Source: JBOGWY01 sp050694015
GTDB taxonomy: Bacteria; Actinomycetota; CADDZG01; WHSQ01
Assembly (NCBI GenBank): GCA_050694015.1
Contig: JBOGWY010000234.1
Coordinates: 1 to 12,786 of the forward strand
Length of the DNA: 12,786 nt
Direction: 5' to 3'
In this document: positions 6,048 through 12,703 of the stretch, piece after piece
Layout of the letters: each line of letters starts with the position of its first letter
Numbering within the stretch: position 1 is the stretch's first letter
Position numbers and translations under genes: made by a program
Notes under the pieces: model-generated
What the model was told of the DNA's origin: nothing
What the model saw: the letters and a program-made list of their open reading frames with translations, nothing else
Databases searched by the model: none

Positions 6048-7248
6048 AGTGGTATTTGGCTAGTTCTTGGCGGGCTAGGACCATCTTGTGGACCTCGTCG
6101 GCGCCGTCGACTATGTGGAGCGTCCGGGCATGCGCGTACATCATCGCCAGCGGGAAATCGTCCGACACTCCGCCGCCGCCGTGCACCTGGATCGCCCGAT
6201 CGATCACCCACGTCGCGAGCTCGGCCGCGGCGACCTTGATCGCCGAGATCTCCACCCGGGCCTGGTCCTTGCCGACGGTGTCCATCATCCAAGCGGCCTT
6301 GAGCGTCAAGAGCCGTGCCTGCTCGATCCGCACGCGGGCCTCGGCGATCCAGTCGCGGATGACCCCTTGCTTCGACAATGGGATCCCGAACGCGACCCGG
6401 GAGTTCGCGCGCTTACACATCAACTCGAGCGCGCGCTCGGCCATCCCGATCGCACGCATGCAGTGGTGGATCCGGCCCGGCCCCAGTCGCGCCTGACCGA
6501 TCAAGAAGCCGTGGCCTTCCTCGCCCAGCAGGTTGGAGGCAGGGACGCGCACATCTTCGAACGCGATCTCGCAATGCCCGTGCCCCGCGTCGTAACCGAA
6601 CACCGGCAGCGTGCGCACGACGCGGACCCCATCCGCGTCCATCGGGATAAGCACGAGGCTGTGTTGCATGTACTTGTCACCGTCGGGGTTGCTCTGCCCG
6701 AGGAAGAGACAGATCTTGCAGCGCGGGTCGGCGGCGCCCGAGGTCCACCACTTGCGCCCGTTGATCACGTAATCGTCGCCGTCACGCGTGATCGTCGACG
6801 CGAGGTTCGTGGGATCAGAGCTCGCGACGTCCGGCTCGGTCATCCCGAAGCAGGACCGGATCTCGCCCTCGAGCAACGGCTCGAGCCACTGCTTCTTCTG
6901 CTCCTCGGTCCCGAACTCGAGCAGGATCTCCATGTTGCCGGTGTCGGGGGCGGCGCAATTCGTGGCTTCGGATGCGATGGGGCTGCGGCCCATGATCTCG
7001 GCGAGCGGCGCGTAGTCGAGGTTCGAGAGCCCGGCCCCGTAGCGCTCGTCGGGCAGGAACAGGTTCCAGAGTCCCCGGCTGCGCGCCTCCTTCTTAAGCT
7101 GCTCCATCACGGCAGGGATCTGGTGGACGTCCTCCTGGCCCATCATCTGCTCGGCATAGACGCGTTCGTTGGGATAAACGTGCTCGTCCACGAACGCGAG
7201 GAGCTCTTCCTGCAGCTGTTTCGACCGGTCGCTGTGCTCGAAATCCAC
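6046..7248 (-). CDS. Acyl-CoA dehydrogenase, ACAD10/11-like
   Basis: The 400-residue flavoprotein has full family length. Visible landmarks are FGMTEPDVASSD (134-145, flavin and substrate binding), GRKWWTSGA (164-172, flavin), GFGY-like FGYDAGHGHCEIAFEDVRVP, GPGRIHHCMRAIGMAERALELM, IQVHGGGGVSDDFPLA and the C-terminal VDGADEVHKMVLARQELA. It should introduce a 2,3-double bond into an acyl-CoA, passing electrons to an electron-transfer flavoprotein. The WWTSGA, RIHHCMR and DGADEVH signatures resemble the ACAD10/11 clade. Where medium-chain enzymes carry the catalytic Glu (in YEG), this one has Asp381 by my alignment. The start is GTG at 7248 after a perfect AAGGAGG. It diverges from a MaoC hydratase gene, the next step of beta-oxidation, and the isomerase gene follows 33 nt downstream. 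Confidence 0.93.
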   Translation of the reverse strand: MDFEHSDRSKQLQEELLAFVDEHVYPNERVYAEQMMGQEDVHQIPAVMEQLKKEARSRGLWNLFLPDERYGAGLSNLDYAPLAEIMGRSPIASEATNCAAPDTGNMEILLEFGTEEQKKQWLEPLLEGEIRSCFGMTEPDVASSDPTNLASTITRDGDDYVINGRKWWTSGAADPRCKICLFLGQSNPDGDKYMQHSLVLIPMDADGVRVVRTLPVFGYDAGHGHCEIAFEDVRVPASNLLGEEGHGFLIGQARLGPGRIHHCMRAIGMAERALELMCKRANSRVAFGIPLSKQGVIRDWIAEARVRIEQARLLTLKAAWMMDTVGKDQARVEISAIKVAAAELATWVIDRAIQVHGGGGVSDDFPLAMMYAHARTLHIVDGADEVHKMVLARQELAKYH

Positions 7249-7271
7249 GCGAGCCTCCTTAGTGGTAAGTC

Positions 7272-7351
7272 CGGCAACGTTTGCCGCGTTCTGCGGGCGA
7301 AACGGCGGCGTCTCGCGGCGTTCTCGGTCGCGAACGCACCCTTCAGGTGCG
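7272..7351. promoter_or_regulatory. Palindromes in the divergent dehydrogenase/MaoC promoter region
   Basis: The 221-bp gap 7249-7469 holds no gene. It contains CGGCAA-CGT-TTGCCG (7272-7286), a perfect 6-3-6 palindrome centred about 31 nt upstream of the dehydrogenase start, and CGCACC-CTTCA-GGTGCG (7335-7351). A 9-bp inverted pair also spans the region: GTTCTGCGG (7288-7296) and CCGCAGAAC (7389-7397), each bordered by CGAAA on the inner side. These fit binding sites for a dimeric repressor governing both directions; no regulator gene lies next to them. Confidence 0.4.
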
Positions 7352-7469
7352 CCCGCTCCCTGCGGCCTTGCGATACTTGCCTTTCGCGCCGCAGAACATC
7401 GCCAACGCTACCGGACTCACCACCGGAGTAGCCTCGACACCGCAAGCCGAGACTAGACGGAGGTTCGAC

Positions 7470-7919
7470 ATGACCACCACGCTGACACTGGAAGACCTCG
7501 AGAGCGCATCCGAGCAGGAGCTCGGGGTGAGCGGCTGGCACACCGTCGAGCAGGAGCACATCAACCAGTTCGCCGAGGCCACCGGCGACCACCAGTGGAT
7601 CCACGTCGATCCCGAGTTGGCCAAGCAGGGGCCCTTCGGAACGACCGTCGCCCACGGTTACCTGAGCCTGTCGCTGCTCCCCAAGCTGCTCGGCGAGGTG
7701 ATGACGATCTCGGACGCCAGGATGGGCGTGAACTACGGGACGGACAAGATCCGTTTCACGAGCCCGGTCCCGTCCGGCTCCCGCGTGCGTGCGAAGGCGA
7801 AGCTCCTCACCAGCCAGCGCAAGGGCGACGGCATCCTCTACAAGGTCGCCGTCGACATCGAGATCGAGGGCCAGGACAAGCCGGCGCTCGTGGGTGAAGT
7901 TCTGTACCTGGTCTTCTAG
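7470..7919 (+). CDS. MaoC-like (R)-specific enoyl-CoA hydratase/dehydratase
   Basis: The 149-residue hotdog-fold protein carries the hydratase-2 motif: ATGDHQWIHVDPELA with Asp40 and His45 as the expected catalytic pair, then GPFGTTVAHGYLSLSLLP with a conserved His62 region. Such enzymes add water to trans-2-enoyl-CoA. The length fits a single-domain MaoC (PhaJ-like) protein. The start is ATG at 7470, 7 nt after ACGGAGG (7457-7463); an earlier in-frame ATG at 7281 would add 63 residues of unlike sequence. It diverges from the acyl-CoA dehydrogenase, whose product is its expected type of substrate, and is followed 3 nt after its stop by a DinB-fold gene. No nucleotide- or membrane-binding parts are visible. 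Confidence 0.92.
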   Translation: MTTTLTLEDLESASEQELGVSGWHTVEQEHINQFAEATGDHQWIHVDPELAKQGPFGTTVAHGYLSLSLLPKLLGEVMTISDARMGVNYGTDKIRFTSPVPSGSRVRAKAKLLTSQRKGDGILYKVAVDIEIEGQDKPALVGEVLYLVF

Positions 7920-7922
7920 AGC

Positions 7923-8660
7923 ATGGCCACAGACGTCTTCGACGCGATCGAGGAACAGGACGCGCGTCTCGACGCGATCCTCGGCTCGCTGTCGCAGGAA
8001 CAGTGGAGCGCGCCGTCACTGTGTGACGGCTGGAGCGTGCGCGACGTCGTGCTGCATCTGGCCCAGACCGACGAGGCCGTCGTCGCGTCGATCGAAGAGC
8101 GCCCGGCCCCCATCCCCGTCGAAGTCGCGTCGAACATCGACGAGGCGATGGAGCAATGGGTGCGCACCGAGCGGGATACGACACCGGACGTGCAAGCGCG
8201 GTGGAACGACGCGCGCAAAGCGGCGCTCGAAGGATTGCGCAACGCGGATCCTAACCAACCGTTGCAATGGGCGGCAGCCCCGTTGAAGGCGAAGACGCTC
8301 GCGACCACGCGACTTTCGGAGCACTGGATCCACACTCTCGACATCGCCGACCCGCTCGGCATCGATAATCCCGACTCCGACAACATCAACCACATCGCGT
8401 GGCTCGCGTGGAGGACGATCCCATACGCGTTCATGCGCGCGGGCCGCGACGACGCGCCGACGGTCCGAGCTGAGCTGATCGCGCCCGATGGGGCCCATGT
8501 AACTTACGGAGACGCCGACGCGGCTTGCGTCGTCAAGGGTTCGATGGGCGAGTTCTGTCGCATAACTGCCCGACGACTGTCGCCAGAACAGGCGACGACG
8601 ATCATCGCCGAGGGCGACAACGCCGACGACGTCCTGGCTCTGATCCGTACTTACGCGTAG
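7923..8660 (+). CDS. DinB-fold mycothiol-dependent isomerase-like protein (TIGR03084 type)
   Basis: The 245-residue protein has an N-terminal DinB/maleylpyruvate-isomerase domain (PSLCDGWSVRDVVLHLAQTD) and a C-terminal domain of about 80 residues with APDGAHVTYGDADAACVVKG and GEFCRITARRLSP, resembling the SCP2-like C-domain of the family. Candidate zinc ligands are His45, Glu133 and His137 (in LSEHWIHTLD). The architecture matches actinobacterial proteins grouped as TIGR03084, which are uncharacterised. Thiol-dependent chemistry is inferred from the fold. The ATG at 7923 is 3 nt after the MaoC stop, so the two are surely co-transcribed. It is only distantly similar to the isomerase at 5306-6013 and is not a recent duplicate. 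Downstream lies CGGGA-ACA-TCCCG (8664-8676), a small hairpin without a T-run. Confidence 0.86.
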   Translation: MATDVFDAIEEQDARLDAILGSLSQEQWSAPSLCDGWSVRDVVLHLAQTDEAVVASIEERPAPIPVEVASNIDEAMEQWVRTERDTTPDVQARWNDARKAALEGLRNADPNQPLQWAAAPLKAKTLATTRLSEHWIHTLDIADPLGIDNPDSDNINHIAWLAWRTIPYAFMRAGRDDAPTVRAELIAPDGAHVTYGDADAACVVKGSMGEFCRITARRLSPEQATTIIAEGDNADDVLALIRTYA

Positions 8661-8699
8661 TAACGGGAACATCCCGCCGCGCCCGGGCGTCGAAGGATC

Positions 8700-9875
8700 A
8701 TGAAGAGGGCGTTTCGGATCATCGCTGCGTGTCTCCTCGCCGGAGTTGCATGCGGCTCGCCGGGCGCCACCGAGCCGGCCGGCCCGGCCGGCCGCGACGC
8801 CGGTCGCTGGGTCCGCATCCCCGAGGGACCGCTCTCGGCGCGTCGCGCGGCCAACGCCTTCGATGTCGACGGGATTCTCTACGTCCTCGGCGGCACCGAA
8901 GCCGACCCGTGCCCCCCGAACGCCGACTGCGTGCTACCGAAAGAGGGCCCGCAGAGCGACGGGGCCGCGTTCGATCCGGCCACGGGCGAGTGGCGCAGCA
9001 TCGCGCCGGCGCCCGTCACGTTCGACTACGCCGCGGGCACGGTCGTAGGAGACCGCATCTACCTGCTGACCTACGGACTCGGTCCCCGGGCCGAGGTCTC
9101 GTTCCTCGGATACTCGACGACCGAAGATCTCTGGGCAGAGTTGCCGACCCCGCCGAAGCCCGAATGGCGTTTCCTCATCCCGTTCGAGGACGACCTCATC
9201 GCGTACCAGGGCTCCCAGGAGAACGGCATCGCCAACGATTACGTGTTCGACGTCGCGACGAAGGAATGGTCCGCGTTGCCGGTCGATCCGCTCGCGCCGA
9301 CGTTCGATCGCTCGATGGTGTGGACCGGTGACGAGATCGTGCTGCTCGGCCTCCCGCACGTCGATAACCCCGGTGCAGAAGGCCCGTCGCTCTACGAGGT
9401 CGCGACGCTAAGCCCGGGCCACGAGTGGCGACATCTCCCCGCCTCGGAGGTGAGCTTCAACACTCCGTCCTGGCACTTCGCCGGCGGCAAGGTCGTGAAC
9501 TCTTCGATCCTCACGAGCGACGGCGGCGAGACGAACAACTACGGCCGCGCTTACCCGACCGGGGGGATCTTCGATCCCGCGACCGAGGAGTGGGGCGAAC
9601 TGTCGAACCCTCCCGAGCATGATTACCAGGCCTTCGAGGATCACATCACCGGTATCTACGTCGGGGGCGACACGTGGGTGACCGCCGGCGACGGGTGGGC
9701 GTTCCACGTCCCGACCGGTCGCTGGGCGCCACTGACGCGACCGGACGGTGCGCCGCAGTACGAGACGGCCGCCACGTGGGTGGGCGATCGCCTCGCGATC
9801 TGGGGCGGCGTGAGCTGGAACGGCTCGCAGGGACGCCTCCACAACGACGGCTGGATGTGGGAGCCGCCCTCCTAG
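8700..9875 (+). CDS. Kelch-type beta-propeller lipoprotein
   Basis: The 391-residue protein opens with a basic, hydrophobic signal (MKRAFRIIAACLLAGVAC) and a probable lipidation Cys18 followed by small residues, so it is likely a membrane-anchored lipoprotein outside the cell; the lipobox GVAC is not ideal. The mature part carries Kelch-like blades: DGILYVLGGTE, then AFDPATGEWRSIAPAP, GDRIYLLTYG, VFDVATKEWSALP, GGIFDPATEEWGEL, HVPTGRWAPL and GDRLAIWGG, with paired Gly and spaced Tyr/Trp. Kelch propellers bind proteins or sugars, and a few are enzymes; nothing here marks an active site. The start is ATG at 8700 with GAAGGA 5 nt upstream. It follows the DinB-fold gene after 39 nt and may share its transcript, but the functional link is unclear. 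Confidence 0.85.
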   Translation: MKRAFRIIAACLLAGVACGSPGATEPAGPAGRDAGRWVRIPEGPLSARRAANAFDVDGILYVLGGTEADPCPPNADCVLPKEGPQSDGAAFDPATGEWRSIAPAPVTFDYAAGTVVGDRIYLLTYGLGPRAEVSFLGYSTTEDLWAELPTPPKPEWRFLIPFEDDLIAYQGSQENGIANDYVFDVATKEWSALPVDPLAPTFDRSMVWTGDEIVLLGLPHVDNPGAEGPSLYEVATLSPGHEWRHLPASEVSFNTPSWHFAGGKVVNSSILTSDGGETNNYGRAYPTGGIFDPATEEWGELSNPPEHDYQAFEDHITGIYVGGDTWVTAGDGWAFHVPTGRWAPLTRPDGAPQYETAATWVGDRLAIWGGVSWNGSQGRLHNDGWMWEPPS

Positions 9876-9880
9876 ACACG

Positions 9881-9886
9881 TAGTCT
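9881..9886 (+). promoter_or_regulatory. Possible -10 element for leaderless aldolase mRNA
   Basis: TAGTCT matches the actinobacterial TANNNT -10 pattern and ends 9 bases before the ATG at 9896. No Shine-Dalgarno lies between, so the transcript may begin at or very near the start codon. The -35 side falls inside the Kelch gene and shows no clear box. Confidence 0.3.
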
Positions 9887-9895
9887 CTGGCGCAC

Positions 9896-10663
9896 ATGCG
9901 CGACAACGACGTCAAGGCGAAGCTCCAGCGCGGTGAGGTGTCCGTCGGAACCTTCGTCTTCGAGTTCTCCACCACGGGCATCGCGCGGCTCGCCGCGAGC
10001 GCGGGGGCCGAGTTCATCGTCTACGACATGGAGCACACCGGCTGGACCGGCGAGACAACGCGTATCTTGCTCGCGTCGACGCCGAAGGAGATCGTGCCGA
10101 TCGTCCGCGTGCCGGCGAACCAGTACCACCTGATCGCGCAGCAGCTCGATCTGGGCGCGATGGGGATCATGGTGCCGATGGTCGGAACGGCCGATGAGGC
10201 GCGCCTCCTGGCGGAATCGGCGAAGTACACGCCGGTCGGCCGACGAGGAGCCGCGTTCGGGGTCGCGCACGACGATTACGCCGGCGGCGACATCGGCCAG
10301 AAGATGACGAGCGCGAACGAGAACGTACTGACGATCGCGCAGATCGAGACGACCGAGGGGGTCGAAAACGCCGACGAGATCGCTGCGGTCGAGGGGATCG
10401 ACGTGATCTGGCTCGGCCAGTTCGATCTCACCAGCTTCCTCGGCACGCCCGGCCGCTTCGACGACCAGAGCTTCCTCGATGCCGTGAAACACGTGCGGGC
10501 GGCGGCGGAGCGCAACCGCAAGCCGCTAGCCGTGCTCGTGCTCGACGTCGCCGAAGCCAAACGCTGGCTCGCCGAAGGCTTCACGTGCGTCGCATACGGC
10601 GGCGACCTGTGGCTCTACAAGAGAGCACTCGCCGACGGCATCGCGGAGGTGAAGCGCACTTAG
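9896..10663 (+). CDS. HpcH/HpaI-family class II aldolase
   Basis: The 255-residue TIM-barrel protein matches the HpcH/HpaI aldolase/citrate lyase family. Residues fall where the E. coli HpaI catalytic set lies (His45, Arg70, Glu149, Asp175): His47 in YDMEHTG, Arg71 in VRVPANQ, Glu151 in QIETTEGV and Asp177 in LGQFDLTS. GAMGIMVPMVGTADEA and YTPVGRRGAA are further family marks. It should cleave or form a 2-keto acid-derived aldol with a divalent metal, such as 4-hydroxy-2-oxo acids to pyruvate plus an aldehyde; the exact substrate is open. The ATG lies 20 nt after the Kelch stop without a Shine-Dalgarno, and a TAGTCT box suggests leaderless transcription. Its stop overlaps by 3 nt the stop of the convergent sigma-partner gene. 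Confidence 0.92.
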   Translation: MRDNDVKAKLQRGEVSVGTFVFEFSTTGIARLAASAGAEFIVYDMEHTGWTGETTRILLASTPKEIVPIVRVPANQYHLIAQQLDLGAMGIMVPMVGTADEARLLAESAKYTPVGRRGAAFGVAHDDYAGGDIGQKMTSANENVLTIAQIETTEGVENADEIAAVEGIDVIWLGQFDLTSFLGTPGRFDDQSFLDAVKHVRAAAERNRKPLAVLVLDVAEAKRWLAEGFTCVAYGGDLWLYKRALADGIAEVKRT

Positions 10664-11898
10664 CCGCTGACGTCGTTCGCCAGCAGGATCGTGCGCTCCT
10701 GGATCACGTTGCCCTGAGCGTCCTCGGCGATGACCGTCAACGGCTTGTCGATCGCATACGCATCGGCCACCACGAACACGAAGAAGCTGATGCCGCGCTC
10801 GACGCCCCGCGGGGTGGGGATTATCTCGACCTCGAAGCGGCGTCGCCCCGGCGTCTCCGCCCACAGGGCCGCGACCTCCGAACGCACCATCCCGTGGACC
10901 GCGACGAGGGGCGGTTTGAGAACGGTAGCGGCGACCGACACCGCGTTGTCCTGGGGGAACCCGGGATGGCAGGGGCCGCCCTTCTTCTCTACCCGTGGGC
11001 GTAGCGACTCGATCCTCGTGCATCCCACGTCGTCCCCGTTGAGCTCCTCGCCGTACACGTCCATCACGTAAGGGATCCCACCGGCCCTGAAGCGCGTCAC
11101 GTCGACAGTGGCGCCCGGCGGCGGAGCGTCGTTCGGGGCGTCGCCCTGCGAGGAGTCGCCGTCGATCGGGAGCCGCGCGATCTCTCGGTCACCGTCGTAA
11201 GCGACGAGGGTCTCGGCGTCGTCGGGCAGCCACACGAGATAGAACTTGGCGTCGAGCGAGATGAAGCCCGCGGCGAGTTCCCTCGGCGTCGGATACAGCT
11301 GCAGCTCCATCGGCGGGTCGCCACCCCGTTCAAGGAACAGCTCGGTGGTGTTTCCCGGGACGTACCCCATCGCAAGCATCTGCTCGGCGGGCTCGCTGCC
11401 GAAACCGATGAGGTCCATGCCGATCCCGCGAGGGTCGTATGCGCCGCAGCTCATACCTGAGCCACCCGCGAAACCTCCGCCGACGGTGCTATTGACGATG
11501 CATAGATCTCCGTTGCCTTTCCAGGTCACTCCGAGGGCCCACGAGATCCCGTCGTACGCCCCGACCGCCACGCATCCCACCGGGCCCTCGTCGGTAGGAC
11601 CGAACCATTCTTTGGCGTTGCACGGGTACTGCCCGCCGGCACCGCGCTCGTTGAGCTCCTCACCGGCAACCTCGATGTAGCGATCGGTCTCGAAGACCCC
11701 GAGCGCTGATCCGCCGATGGTGGCGATGGCGACGACTACGGCCGCGACAACTACCGAGAACATGCTCTGTCGCATCCGTACCCGGCGCTTCGCCCTCGCG
11801 GGAAAAGTGGTGGGCACGGGCCCCGCCACCGCGTCGGCCAGAGCGGCCCGGAGGTAGCTCTCGAATCCGATGTCCGGGGTTCGGTCACTCACCTGCAT
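10660..11898 (-). CDS. Single-pass membrane protein paired with ECF sigma factor (putative anti-sigma role)
   Basis: The 412-residue protein has a short cytosolic N-terminus (about 45 residues ending in the basic ARAKRRVRMRQ), one transmembrane helix (about 46-68, VVVAAVVVAIATIGGSAL) and a large extracytoplasmic domain. That domain has six cysteines (93, 109, 133, 151, 293, 310), an even number that suits disulfides, and a Pro/Asp-rich hinge near 245-262. I recognise no family in it. Position and topology suggest a regulator of the sigma factor, but the HxxxCxxC zinc anti-sigma motif is absent and the cytosolic part is short, so the role is inferred from context. The gene overlaps the sigma gene by 14 nt with ATG at 11898 (GTG at 11901 and 11892 are alternatives), implying coupled translation. 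GAGAGG precedes the ATG. Confidence 0.85.
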   Translation of the reverse strand: MQVSDRTPDIGFESYLRAALADAVAGPVPTTFPARAKRRVRMRQSMFSVVVAAVVVAIATIGGSALGVFETDRYIEVAGEELNERGAGGQYPCNAKEWFGPTDEGPVGCVAVGAYDGISWALGVTWKGNGDLCIVNSTVGGGFAGGSGMSCGAYDPRGIGMDLIGFGSEPAEQMLAMGYVPGNTTELFLERGGDPPMELQLYPTPRELAAGFISLDAKFYLVWLPDDAETLVAYDGDREIARLPIDGDSSQGDAPNDAPPPGATVDVTRFRAGGIPYVMDVYGEELNGDDVGCTRIESLRPRVEKKGGPCHPGFPQDNAVSVAATVLKPPLVAVHGMVRSEVAALWAETPGRRRFEVEIIPTPRGVERGISFFVFVVADAYAIDKPLTVIAEDAQGNVIQERTILLANDVSG

Positions 11899-12421
11899 CA
11901 CCTCTCATGTGCTTGCGTAGCGTTTCGATGCCGCGCGCGATCAACGAGCGCGCGGCGGGAAGCGACAGATCCATCGCGTCGGCGACCTGCTGTTCGGAGA
12001 GATCCTGGTAATAGCGCAGGACGACGGCGGCGCGCTGACGGTAGGGGAGTGTGAGCAACGACTCCATGACCTCGTGACGCCCTTCGAGATCGGGCGGAGC
12101 CGTCACGGCATCCCGGCCCGCATGACGTTCCCGCTCTAGCTCTCTACGTTCGAGCTTGGAGTGTCGGGCCCGATCGCGCGCGAGGTTCACGACGGCGCGA
12201 TTCAGGTACGAGCCGAATGCGGCGCGCGACCGTAGGTGCCGGAAGCGCCCTGCGATCTTGACGAAGGCGTCCTGCACCAGATCCTCGGCGGTGTGGCGAT
12301 CGCCCGTCAGGAGCAGACCGAGCCGGAACGCGTTCGGCGCGTGAGCCGCGTAGAGGTCTTCGAGCGGAGCCTTCGTCGCGGCGGCCGCGGCGGTCTCGTC
12401 TCGGTGGGTGGCGATGCTCAT
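11885..12421 (-). CDS. RNA polymerase ECF sigma factor, SigE-like
   Basis: The 178-residue protein has sigma region 2 (about 20-83: LYAAHAPNAFRLGLLLTGDR, then AEDLVQDAFVKIAGR for core binding, and AFGSYLNRAVVNLARDRAR for -10 recognition), a charged linker, and region 4 (about 120-172: LLTLPYRQRAAVVLRYYQDLS, then a helix-turn-helix with QQVADAMDLSLPAARSLIARG). There is no region 3, as expected for extracytoplasmic-function sigma factors; the sequence style fits the actinobacterial SigE family. It redirects RNA polymerase to its regulon. The start is ATG at 12421 with AGGGT nearby. It overlaps the downstream membrane-protein gene, its likely controller, and follows the small membrane-protein gene after 36 nt. 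I cannot identify its target promoter or show autoregulation. Confidence 0.94.
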   Translation of the reverse strand: MSIATHRDETAAAAATKAPLEDLYAAHAPNAFRLGLLLTGDRHTAEDLVQDAFVKIAGRFRHLRSRAAFGSYLNRAVVNLARDRARHSKLERRELERERHAGRDAVTAPPDLEGRHEVMESLLTLPYRQRAAVVLRYYQDLSEQQVADAMDLSLPAARSLIARGIETLRKHMRGDAGE

Positions 12422-12457
12422 ACCCTAAAGACGAACGAGAGCCCGTCCACGCGTCGC

Positions 12458-12703
12458 TTACTCGAGGATCGGTTCCTCCTCGGGGTCCTCGAACGACTCC
12501 TCAGGGTGGTCCTCGCGGTACCTGCGCATCCGGCTGTAGCCGAAGGCCGCGAACAGCAGCCCGACGAACAGCAGCGGCAGCGGCAGGAGCCAGCGGCCCG
12601 AGAGATCGGCGAAGTCGATCTCGCTATTCAGCAGCAGCCCGCCGAGCCCCGCGAACATCAGCCCGAACACGAACGAGAACGGATCGAACGGATGCCTCTT
12701 CAT
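12458..12703 (-). CDS. Small two-helix membrane protein of unknown function
   Basis: The 81-residue protein begins MKRHPFDPFSFVFG and has two hydrophobic helices (about 11-26 and 38-55), then a basic turn (YSRMRRYRE) and a very acidic C-terminus (PEESFEDPEEEPILE). Positive charges on both ends suggest both termini are in the cytosol. I do not recognise a named family; short proteins of this look are common in Actinomycetota. Its ATG overlaps the stop of the upstream gene (ATGA, 12703-12700), so it is translationally coupled to it. The sigma-factor gene follows 36 nt downstream on the same strand, so it may share the transcript. Confidence 0.78.
   Translation of the reverse strand: MKRHPFDPFSFVFGLMFAGLGGLLLNSEIDFADLSGRWLLPLPLLFVGLLFAAFGYSRMRRYREDHPEESFEDPEEEPILE

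Noticed and set aside
6014..6292. N-terminal extension of the isomerase frame up to 6292
   Set aside because: These 93 codons overlap the C-terminal part of the dehydrogenase gene in another frame and have no family similarity; TTG at 6013 gives the normal family length.
6088..7431. 447-codon open frame on the plus strand
   Set aside because: It is antisense to the well-supported acyl-CoA dehydrogenase and has low-complexity Arg/Val/Leu content with no domain.
8680..8689. CGCCCGGGCG palindrome before the Kelch gene
   Set aside because: A short all-G/C palindrome is expected by chance in this composition, and nothing else supports an operator.
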